The notes below the pieces were generated by a model that saw only the letters and a program-made list of their open reading frames with translations, did not search any database and was not told where the DNA came from. Shown here in pieces: positions 19,010 to 26,494 of a DNA stretch of 64,000 nt; positions within the stretch are counted from its first letter, which is position 1; every line of letters begins with the position of its first letter. The translations under genes were made by a program, and so were the position numbers. Source of the stretch: Sediminibacterium salmoneum NBRC 103935 (GTDB taxonomy: Bacteria > Bacteroidota > Bacteroidia > Chitinophagales > Chitinophagaceae); assembly GCF_000511175.1 (NCBI RefSeq), contig NZ_KI866530.1, forward strand, positions 1,743,311 to 1,807,310. Direction: 5' to 3'.

Positions 19010-19131
19010 AAAGGGAGGGATATATGCTGATTCGAGCATTTCTCAAATTTTAGCATAGCTACTTCTAAAGGAATGAGAAATAATTATGCTAAAATTTGAG
19101 GGCAGCGAGAATTGGCATATGCCCTCCCTTT
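19010..19131 (+). repeat. Palindromic element, copy B
   Basis: A 122-bp near-complete inverted repeat. Outer arms AAAGGGAGGG (19010-19019) and CCCTCCCTTT (19122-19131) are perfect. Inner arms CTCAAATTTTAGCATA (19042-19057) and TATGCTAAAATTTGAG (19085-19100) are a perfect 16 bp. The right arm also holds the palindrome GGCATATGCC. It lies between the SDR start and the amidohydrolase stop. No coding sequence. Confidence 0.75.
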
Positions 19132-19148
19132 AACTAATAATAAAAGTA

Positions 19149-20771
19149 TCAATGCACTCGCTTCCCACCCAGATAAGTTGCAGTGACTTTTGTTTTAAGA
19201 ATATCTGCTTCAGCAACAGACATAAGGTCTTTATCCAGAATAATAAAATCTGCTTTCTTTCCTGCTTCAAGGCTTCCTACTTCTTTGTCGAGGAATCCTG
19301 CTTTAGCAGCCCAGATGGTCATTCCCTTGATTGTTTCTTGGCGGGTTAACGCATTCTCCATCTGAAATCCTTCTGCAGGATATCCATTTGCATCTTTGCG
19401 CACAACGGATGCCAGGAAGGTTTTAAAAGTGGAAATATTTTCTACCGGGAAATCGGTTCCTAATGGTATCCATCCATTTTGCTTTAGCAAATCTTTGAAG
19501 GCATATGCTCCCTTCATTCTTTCCTTACCCAATCTGGATTCTGCCCAATACATATCACTGGTTCCGTGGGTGGGTTGCACAGAAGGAACCACATTCACTT
19601 TACCAAATAACTGAAAATCTTCGGGTGCTACAATCTGCGCGTGTTCTATTCTCCAGCGTTTGTCATTGCCGGGTTGCAGGTATTTGTTATAGATGGTTAA
19701 GATCTCTCTGTTAGCGCTGTCTCCAATGGCATGGGTACACATCTGGAACTCCGTTTTGCTCAACACATTGGCCAGTGAATCGTAATGACTTTTGTTGCGC
19801 AATAAAAATCCGCCCCAACCTGGTTGGTCTGTGTAATGTTTTAATAAACAGGCACCACGGCTTCCGAGTGCTCCATCTGCATACACTTTAAATCCGTTCA
19901 CAAATAATTTATCCGTTTTATATGGACCTTTCTTAAGATACACATTGTAATTGTCTGGATTGTCAGATAGCATTACATACAAGCGCATGTTCAACTGATT
20001 GCTCTTGTGCAATCCATCTAATAAGTCTACATCTTGATGACTTAATCCACAATCTGTAATGGTAGTTAATCCCTGTGCAAAGCAATTCTTCTCTGCTGTT
20101 TTTAACCAGGTTGCCCACTCTTCCTTAGTTGGTGAAGGAATTTTGGCATATACCGCTGCATCACCGTTATCGATCATCACGCCTGTTAGCTTTCCATTGA
20201 TGGTTTCTATTTCACCACCTACTACTTTATCACCTGGCTTAATGCCGGCTAATGCTAAAGCAGCATCGTTAGCAATAGATGCGTGTCCATCCACACGGGC
20301 AATTACTACAGGCGTGTTCGGGAAATATTTATTCAGCAATTCATTGGTAGGATATTTCTTGCCTGGCCATTTATTCTGGTCCCATCCTCTACCCTGTATG
20401 AATTTAATTTCAGGATGCTCTTTGGAAAAAGCTACAATTCGGTCTACGGTTTCTTCCCAGGTGCTGGTGTTGAATAAATCTACCTGATACAAGGAGGAAG
20501 CATATCCAAGAAAATGCGCATGCGCATCTATAAAGCCCGGATAAATGGCAGCTCCTTTTGCATCTACAACACTATCAGCTTTGTATTTGCCTGTTATATC
20601 ATCATTGGTTCCAATTGCTACAATCTTTCCATCTTTAATGGCCATGGCTTCCACCACAGTGAAGGCAGAATCTACGGTATAAATTTTAGCGTGGTGTACA
20701 ATGGTATCCACATTATTTGAGTTGCACGCAGCAAGCGCTGCAACAAAAAAAAGGAAGAATATTTTTTTCAT
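19149..20771 (-). CDS. Amidohydrolase family lipoprotein (YtcJ-like, Amidohydro_3)
   Basis: A 540-residue metallo-dependent hydrolase anchored in the envelope: lipobox AALAAC in MKKIFFLFFVAALAACNSNN. Metal-binding and fold motifs: GFIDAHAHFLGY, GRGWDQNKWP, DGHASIANDAAL, VYADGALGSRGACL, THAIGDSANR, RIEHAQIV, PLGTDFPVEN. The C-terminal GSLEAGKKADFIILD strand is typical. Substrate unknown. It starts 9 bases after the DUF4143 ATPase gene, possibly by chance of spacing. Confidence 0.93.
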   Translation of the reverse strand: MKKIFFLFFVAALAACNSNNVDTIVHHAKIYTVDSAFTVVEAMAIKDGKIVAIGTNDDITGKYKADSVVDAKGAAIYPGFIDAHAHFLGYASSLYQVDLFNTSTWEETVDRIVAFSKEHPEIKFIQGRGWDQNKWPGKKYPTNELLNKYFPNTPVVIARVDGHASIANDAALALAGIKPGDKVVGGEIETINGKLTGVMIDNGDAAVYAKIPSPTKEEWATWLKTAEKNCFAQGLTTITDCGLSHQDVDLLDGLHKSNQLNMRLYVMLSDNPDNYNVYLKKGPYKTDKLFVNGFKVYADGALGSRGACLLKHYTDQPGWGGFLLRNKSHYDSLANVLSKTEFQMCTHAIGDSANREILTIYNKYLQPGNDKRWRIEHAQIVAPEDFQLFGKVNVVPSVQPTHGTSDMYWAESRLGKERMKGAYAFKDLLKQNGWIPLGTDFPVENISTFKTFLASVVRKDANGYPAEGFQMENALTRQETIKGMTIWAAKAGFLDKEVGSLEAGKKADFIILDKDLMSVAEADILKTKVTATYLGGKRVH

Positions 20772-20780
20772 TTGTATTTT

Positions 20781-21944
20781 TTAAAACTGATTAATTTGAT
20801 TCCAGGGCAATATGTTTTGATTGGGTTTTATTTCATCGGCCTTATCTCCTCCGTAAATTAATAAAGTATTGGCATCCGGATGATATTTGTTCCAATGATT
20901 CAAGCCTTTTAGCATGGAGGAATCAACTTTCTTAGAAGACTTAATTTCCACAGCAAACAACTCATCGTTTTTATGCACGAGCAAATCAACTTCGTTTCCA
21001 GTACTGTCTCTATAAAAATACATGGGCTTTGTATCCCCCTCATTTATACGGTTTTTTTGAATTTCAGAGATGATCCAGTTTTCGAAAATGGATCCGTATT
21101 GAGGGTGTTTTCTTAGTTGTGTTTTATTCTGTATTCCCAACAGATAACATAATAATCCTGTATCATGAAAATACAATTTGGGACTCTTGATTAACCGCTT
21201 ATTCGCATTATTAAACCATGGTTGCAATTGATAAACCAAGAAACTACTTTCTAACAGACCCAACCAGGATTGTATCGTTTTTGTATCAACACCTGTGCCT
21301 TTTGCCAAAGCTTCTCTATTTACCAACTGTCCTGCATAATTAGCGCACAAAAATACAAACCGACTAAAAGTGGCTAAATCATTGATATTTTTAAGCAACC
21401 GAATATCACGCTGCACATAGGTTTGCACGTAACTTTCCAGCCAAATAGTAGACTGTAGCTTTTCCTGCCATATTTCCGGATAACCTCCATTTACAATGAG
21501 CTCATCAACTGTTTCCGAAGGCAAACCCGCTGACGATATTTCCTCAAAACTCAGCGGCAATAAAGACAAATATCCAGCTCTCCCTGCCAAAGATTGCGAC
21601 ACCTGTTCCTGGAGTAAAAAGTTATTAGAGCCCGTTAATATGTACTGGCCACGTTGGGTATTTTTATCCAGCATTTCCTGCAGATACCTGAATATTAAAG
21701 GCACTCTCTGCACTTCATCAAATATGGCTCCCTTGCTATAAGTTTTTAAGAAAATCTCTGGATTTTCCAGAAAGGCTACTTGAGTAGAGGGAGTTTCAAA
21801 ATTTACATAGGGCTTGTCTTTAAACAGCATTTTACTCAAAGTAGTTTTACCACTTTGCCTTGGACCTGTAATACACAAAGCCCTGAACTGACTCAACTTA
21901 AATTCAGCCTGAACAAAAATCTCCCTTTTAATCAATTTTGCCAT
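20781..21944 (-). CDS. AAA ATPase with DUF4143 domain (copy 2)
   Basis: A 387-residue relative of the ATPase at 8779. Walker A is ITGPRQSGKTTLSKML, Walker-B-like GAIFDEVQRVPLIF, sensor LTGSNNFLL. The DUF4143 region has ALAKGTGVDTKTIQSWLGLLESSFLVYQLQPW and the nuclease-like tail YRDSTGNEVDLLV...FAVEIKSSK. ATG at 21944 (MAKLIKREIF) is preferred over an in-frame TTG at 21971, which would start inside the upstream repeat array. A 3 x 37-bp tandem repeat lies directly upstream. Cellular role unknown for the family. Confidence 0.9.
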   Translation of the reverse strand: MAKLIKREIFVQAEFKLSQFRALCITGPRQSGKTTLSKMLFKDKPYVNFETPSTQVAFLENPEIFLKTYSKGAIFDEVQRVPLIFRYLQEMLDKNTQRGQYILTGSNNFLLQEQVSQSLAGRAGYLSLLPLSFEEISSAGLPSETVDELIVNGGYPEIWQEKLQSTIWLESYVQTYVQRDIRLLKNINDLATFSRFVFLCANYAGQLVNREALAKGTGVDTKTIQSWLGLLESSFLVYQLQPWFNNANKRLIKSPKLYFHDTGLLCYLLGIQNKTQLRKHPQYGSIFENWIISEIQKNRINEGDTKPMYFYRDSTGNEVDLLVHKNDELFAVEIKSSKKVDSSMLKGLNHWNKYHPDANTLLIYGGDKADEIKPNQNILPWNQINQF

Positions 21945-21971
21945 AGCACCCTGTTTTGACAACAGATTCAA

Positions 21972-22082
21972 ACTCCAGATTTACAAAAATATGCAAAAAT
22001 GGAATCCGACTCCAGATTTACAAAAATATGTAAAAATGGAATCCGACTCCAGATTTACAAAAAATTGCAAAAATGGAATTAG
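21972..22082 (-). repeat. Three tandem 37-bp repeats upstream of DUF4143 ATPase copy 2
   Basis: Units at 21972-22008, 22009-22045 and 22046-22082 differ at a few positions. Each carries GATTTACAAAAAT. Read toward the ATPase gene, the first two contain TATTTTTG, a perfect -7 (TAnnTTTG) box; in the third a one-base change (AATTTTTTG) weakens it. There are no spacers between units, so it is not a CRISPR array. The core dyad resembles the one in front of the other DUF4143 gene. Confidence 0.85.
21984..21991 (-). promoter_or_regulatory. -7 box TATTTTTG in the proximal repeat
   Basis: TAnnTTTG match in the repeat unit nearest the ATPase, 39 bases before its ATG. A second identical box lies 37 bp further upstream. 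Confidence 0.45.
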
Positions 22083-22090
22083 GCCTCTAT

Positions 22091-22768
22091 TTAAAATATT
22101 TGCGTCTTATCGCTTACATCCGCATTGGTTTCTACGGTGTTGTGCTGGGCTTCTTCATGCTTATTGAAGAACTTGTTCTGGAAAATAAGAATGGCAATAA
22201 CACCTGTTGAAATAGCCATATCTGCCACATTGAATACGGGTCTGAAGAATTCAAACTCTTCCCCACCTACAATGGGTATCCAGCTTGGATACTGAGAATT
22301 GGTAATAATGGGGAAATACAACATGTCTACCACTTTCCCATGAAACAATCCGGCATAGCCACCGCCAGCGGGTAAAAAGGTTGCAACGTTCTGTGTAAAA
22401 GGATTGCTGGCTTCAAAAATAAGTCCGTAAAAAAGGCTGTCAATTAGATTTCCCAATGCACCGGCATAAATTAGGGCTGCACAAATTAAGAATCCCTTGT
22501 GTTGCTTCTGACGGATAAAATTCCGGATCAGGAAACTACCCCAGATAACTGCTACCAACCGGAACAAAGTCAATGCTATTTTACCAAACTCGCCCCCGAA
22601 TTTCCAGCCCCAGGCCATTCCTTCGTTTTCTACAAAGTGCAATCTGAACCAGGTACCCAGCACATTGTGCTCTTCACCGGTATAGTAGTTCAGTTTAATA
22701 TAGAACTTAGATCCCTGATCAATCAGCAGAATGGCGAGTATTAGAAATATGATCTGTTTTGCTTTCAC
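22091..22768 (-). CDS. lspA: Lipoprotein signal peptidase (signal peptidase II)
   Basis: Inner-membrane aspartyl protease that cleaves prolipoproteins after lipidation. At 225 residues it is longer than proteobacterial LspA (about 165), as is usual in Bacteroidota. Motifs: LLIDQGSKFYIK near the start, HFVENEGMAWGW, AGALGNLIDSLFYG, GKVVDMLYFPI with the first catalytic Asp, and FNVADMAISTG with the second. Four transmembrane segments. The window encodes many lipoproteins that would be its substrates. Confidence 0.95.
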   Translation of the reverse strand: MKAKQIIFLILAILLIDQGSKFYIKLNYYTGEEHNVLGTWFRLHFVENEGMAWGWKFGGEFGKIALTLFRLVAVIWGSFLIRNFIRQKQHKGFLICAALIYAGALGNLIDSLFYGLIFEASNPFTQNVATFLPAGGGYAGLFHGKVVDMLYFPIITNSQYPSWIPIVGGEEFEFFRPVFNVADMAISTGVIAILIFQNKFFNKHEEAQHNTVETNADVSDKTQIF

Positions 22769-22789
22769 GGCTCAATTTTATCGTAAAAA

Positions 22790-22797
22790 CAAAGATA
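22790..22797 (-). promoter_or_regulatory. -7 box TATCTTTG for lspA
   Basis: TAnnTTTG match 21 bases before the lspA ATG on the minus strand. Confidence 0.5.
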
Positions 22798-22818
22798 AGG
22801 TGCAGTTATAGTATAAAA

Positions 22819-24764
22819 TCATAAATCTGAACCGCCCGATCTGGAAGTATCTTTTTTAGTTGTGTCTTCCACAATCTGAACCGGAGTTGCTGTTATGGTG
22901 AATACTTCATTAATTTTTTGCATATCCCCACAATTGGTGTCTGCACGCTTTAATGCCAGTGAATACCTACCAGCCGGAATATTGTCAAAATGCCCGGTTG
23001 TATTGCTGTACACCTGATTGTTTACCAGATTGGTCAGAATAAATTGCAAGGACAATTTACTGTCTGTTGCTGCAAAATGTAGCGCGCCATTCTTGGCATC
23101 TTCACTGGTTGCCGAAATATTCTTCGTCAGTTTTACTTCCGCTTCCAATACCGATTCTTCAATGCGCAGTTTTCTTTCAATTGGTTTACAAACATCACTG
23201 TTGTTAGAGTACACCAATACGGTGTATTCACCGGCAGTCAGGTTGCTAAACAACCAGGTTGGATTATTAGTGAAATCGGTTTTAACAATCTCCTTCTTTG
23301 TTTCGGTCTTTGTTAATACATAACGGAAAGGTCCTACACCCTGGGTAATACTTACTGTAAATGATCCATTTGGTGTTTCCGCACAACTGCTTTTTACAAT
23401 ATTGGTTACATTAATTTTTGCTGCAACCGGCTCTGAAAGAGTAGCGGAAAATTCTATTTTATTATTGCAGGAATCCAATACCTGAATTACATACTTTCCA
23501 GCTGGCAGACCGGTAAAACTTACTTCGCGGTTTTTGATATCCAGATTACCTGCCTGAGGCAGAATAGTAGCTCTCAGCCCTGCTGGATTACCACCACCGA
23601 CTGTTAAAATCACAGATCCATCCGACAAACCATTACAGGTTACAGGATTAATTTTTTTGGAGCCCTCTACCAATGCAGGGTGTTCATTTACTACCACTGG
23701 ATAACTCACATTACATACTCCCTGATTCTGATCGTCATTGGTTAAAACCAACTGGTATTGTCCCTTGGCTATTCCTGTAAACTGAGCATTACCATCTGTT
23801 GATTTTACCAGCTTATCTGAAGGCTTTAATTGCAGTGCATATTTTTCTGTAAAGCCCTGAATATTTTTGATGTTCACGATTCCTTCCGACAAATCCTTAC
23901 AGGTATTGGCCACCGCAATATCACTTAACTGCAATGTAGGCGCAGCGGGCATGAAAATAAAACTACTTTCTGCTGGCATCCCCAGTTCTGATTGCACCAT
24001 TAAAGAAGCTCTTACCAGGATTTTCTGATTGGCAACGGGCTGTGCTTTCAATACATCACCCATGCTTACTTGTAATTCAGGAGAAGAAGTAGTGGTTAAT
24101 AAACTCCAGCTGCCTGATCCCTCCAGCTGATACTCCCATTTGTACAATACATCTTCCTTATTGGGCAATAGAGAAGCGCCGGTGGTTAATTTTACTTTTG
24201 TATTGCTGCAATACTTGCCGGTTGGATTGTCTAATACAATGGCATCTGCTGCCGGTAAGGAATATTTTATTTTGTATTCAATGGAGAAATTTCCACCTGA
24301 TGTAGTTACCGACATCTTGTTAGAAGCAACTCCTGGCTTTACAGTCTTTAAGTCAATCACCCATTCACCAAATTCGTGCATTTTGTCTTTATTGAACAAG
24401 CCGCTTCCGTCAAATTCACAATCACCTTTCTTTTATTTTTTTCAAAAGCTTCCATCTTCAGACCAATGGCCGAACCACTGCTCAAATCCCATTCAATGGG
24501 GAGCAAAGGATAATCTACCATTGCATCCGTTTGTTTAAAATCTACCAGATGAAAGCAATTAAAGCCCTCTGAATCTTTAGGATTCAATAAGGCATTGTTT
24601 TGTTTATTGTAGAATTTAATCCGAGGGTCAGTTCCGCTTTTATTTGAATATTTCAAATGGACATCGGTTACCTGAATATTTACCTGAATCTTTTTTTGGG
24701 CACTTGCCTGCTGGTTAATAACAACCATGCACAGAGCAACTGATAAAAGTTTTATCACCTTCAT
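22819..24764 (-). pseudogene. SprB-like repeat surface protein, interrupted by a single-base frameshift
   Basis: About 648 residues if repaired. The signal peptide MKVIKLLSVALCMVVINQQASAQ begins the first frame (24764 to about 24430). The remainder reads in the -1 frame, from GDCEFDGSGLFNKDKMHEF onward. The break lies between 24412 and 24434, where one extra A (minus strand) in a short A-run would restore the frame. The C-terminal two thirds holds several SprB-type repeats (CNGLSDGSVILTVGGG...; SSCAETPNGSFTVSITQG...), which decorate gliding/adhesion proteins of Bacteroidota. No T9SS C-terminal domain is obvious. It follows the barrel gene by 38 bases. Confidence 0.75.
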
Positions 24765-24802
24765 GACGTTTCTTTTCGTTCCAGCCTGGGGGGAGGGGCC
24801 AA

Positions 24803-25411
24803 TTATTTACGTAATCTCAATCCAACATATAACATATACATGCCTGGTCTACTAGTTCCTTGTGCAATTTCATTGATATTGGAAATACCAAAATTATAGC
24901 GAACACCTGCCATTAAACGAAGTGGCAAATTCATTTCCGCACCAATAATACCGGACAACTCGGTGGTTTTAAAAGCAGCTTTTACATCTGATTCTACGTT
25001 ACCAGTTTTGGATTTAGCAGTGATTAAAAAGCCCAATTGAGGGCCCGCATAAGCTTTTAAAAAGCCAATTTTTGTTTGAAGTAACAAAGCGGGAGCTGCT
25101 ACATAAGACAGATTGGTTTCATCTGGTACTCCGGGTGCAGTACTTTTATAAGTTCCTCCTTTAGAATAAAAACCCAGTTCAGTTCTAAGTGTAATAAAAT
25201 GTCCAATCAATCTGGAATTCAGGAAAAAAGAACCTCCGATATTGCTTTTCGCTTCCTCGGATACATTCATAGTGGTAATTTGATTGTAGTCGAGATTGGA
25301 GCGTTGAAGCCCAACAATAAAACCAATTTCCTTTCTTTTCTTGTCCTGTGCCAAAAGACCTAAGGTAGAAATTGCCAAAATAGCGGTAGTGAATAGTAGT
25401 TTTAGTTTCAT
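24803..25411 (-). CDS. Outer-membrane beta-barrel protein (PorT/OMP_b-brl type)
   Basis: A 202-residue protein with signal peptide MKLKLLFTTAILAISTLGLLAQ and an eight-strand-like barrel pattern: IGFIVGLQRSNLDY, GGSFFLNSRLIGHF, LRTELGFYSKGG, LRLMAGVRYNFGISNINE, and terminal YVGLRLRK. It fits the small outer-membrane barrel domain (PF13568) frequent in this phylum. The specific partner is unknown. It is the first gene of a likely two-gene unit with the SprB-like protein. Confidence 0.82.
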   Translation of the reverse strand: MKLKLLFTTAILAISTLGLLAQDKKRKEIGFIVGLQRSNLDYNQITTMNVSEEAKSNIGGSFFLNSRLIGHFITLRTELGFYSKGGTYKSTAPGVPDETNLSYVAAPALLLQTKIGFLKAYAGPQLGFLITAKSKTGNVESDVKAAFKTTELSGIIGAEMNLPLRLMAGVRYNFGISNINEIAQGTSRPGMYMLYVGLRLRK

Positions 25412-25565
25412 ATTAGTTTGTTATGGGCTAAAAGTATAAAATTTGGTTAACTTTTCCTCAAAAATTGATAGCTTTGACAAGTTATACCTATAAATAGGTA
25501 CTAAAAAATCCCCCAAATACTGAACTTCGCTTCCCCCCGATTTAACGTGTAACAGAAATCCTGTC

Positions 25566-26492
25566 ATGAACAAAAATTTTTGGCTGTTAGTCATCCTTAT
25601 TGTCTCTAATGTTAATTTGGTCAGGGCACAGTCTTCCGCCGATATTTTAAAAGCTGCCAACAATAAAGTCTTATTCAAAAACTTTAAAGAAGCCTTACCT
25701 GGCCTAAACAAACTGATTGCGGCTGAGAAAAACAGTGAAATGCTTTCCCGTGCCTTTTTTTTAAGGGGAAAAGCTAATGCGGGATTAAAGCTGTTGAAAG
25801 AGGCAATTGCTGATTTAGACAACTCGATTCAGTTAATGCCCGATAATGTGGAAGCCTTAAATCAAAAGGGCCTGGTATTAATGCAGCAGGAAAAAACAGA
25901 GGAGGCACTGAAGTTTTTTAACAGTGCCATCGAGAAAAACATAACTTATTCCGAAGCATATACCAACAGAAGCAAAGCCCTGTTAAAACTAAACCGTCTG
26001 GAGGAGGCTTTGGAAGACATTAAAAAAGTGGTGAAGGCTTCTCCCAGTCAGGTTGAACCTTTGCTTATTAGTGCTTCTGTTAAAAAAGCAATGATGGATA
26101 TTAATGGGGCTTTACAGGATTGCAACAAAGCAATCGATATGGACGAAAACGAAACAGAAGCTTATAGAATCAGAGCGGAAATAAGGCAGACATTGGGACA
26201 GTTTGGTGCTGCAGTATTAGATTTAAATCTTGCAATTGAAATTGATGATAGCGACGAGACACTTTATTTTCAGCTGGCTAACACCTATTTCAGTGCTGCC
26301 GATTTTAAGTCTGCCATCAAGTTTTACAATAAAGCCATTTTGTTTAATGCAAAGGAAGCACCTTTCTTTTTACAGAGAGCTTTAGCCAAACAAAAACTGA
26401 ATGATAAATCGGGTTCCTGCTCCGACTTTTCACAGGCGGAAAAACTGGGGAGTTTGCAGGCAGCTTTGCTTAAGAAGCAGTTTTGCAAATAA
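25566..26492 (+). CDS. Secreted tetratricopeptide repeat protein
   Basis: A 308-residue protein with signal peptide MNKNFWLLVILIVSNVNLVRAQ. About seven TPR units follow, from the helix pairs AFFLRGKANAGLKLLKEAIADLDNSIQLMP and ALNQKGLVLMQQEKTEEALKFFNSAIEK onward. TPRs mediate protein contacts; partner unknown. Transcribed divergently from the barrel gene; its stop lies 2 bases from the end of the convergent murF/alr gene. Confidence 0.88.
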   Translation: MNKNFWLLVILIVSNVNLVRAQSSADILKAANNKVLFKNFKEALPGLNKLIAAEKNSEMLSRAFFLRGKANAGLKLLKEAIADLDNSIQLMPDNVEALNQKGLVLMQQEKTEEALKFFNSAIEKNITYSEAYTNRSKALLKLNRLEEALEDIKKVVKASPSQVEPLLISASVKKAMMDINGALQDCNKAIDMDENETEAYRIRAEIRQTLGQFGAAVLDLNLAIEIDDSDETLYFQLANTYFSAADFKSAIKFYNKAILFNAKEAPFFLQRALAKQKLNDKSGSCSDFSQAEKLGSLQAALLKKQFCK

Positions 26493-26494
26493 GG

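Noticed and set aside
19152..20720. Plus-strand frames of 60-142 codons within the amidohydrolase gene
   Set aside because: Antisense to a gene with clear catalytic motifs, no own promoter or homology pattern; frames arise by codon bias.
21972..22082. Possible CRISPR array (regular 37-bp repeats)
   Set aside because: Three units lie directly head to tail with no spacers and with promoter-like content; no cas genes nearby.
25421..25822. Minus-strand frame overlapping the TPR gene start
   Set aside because: Overlaps the signal peptide and first repeats of the TPR protein on the other strand; sequence is low-complexity and without start context.
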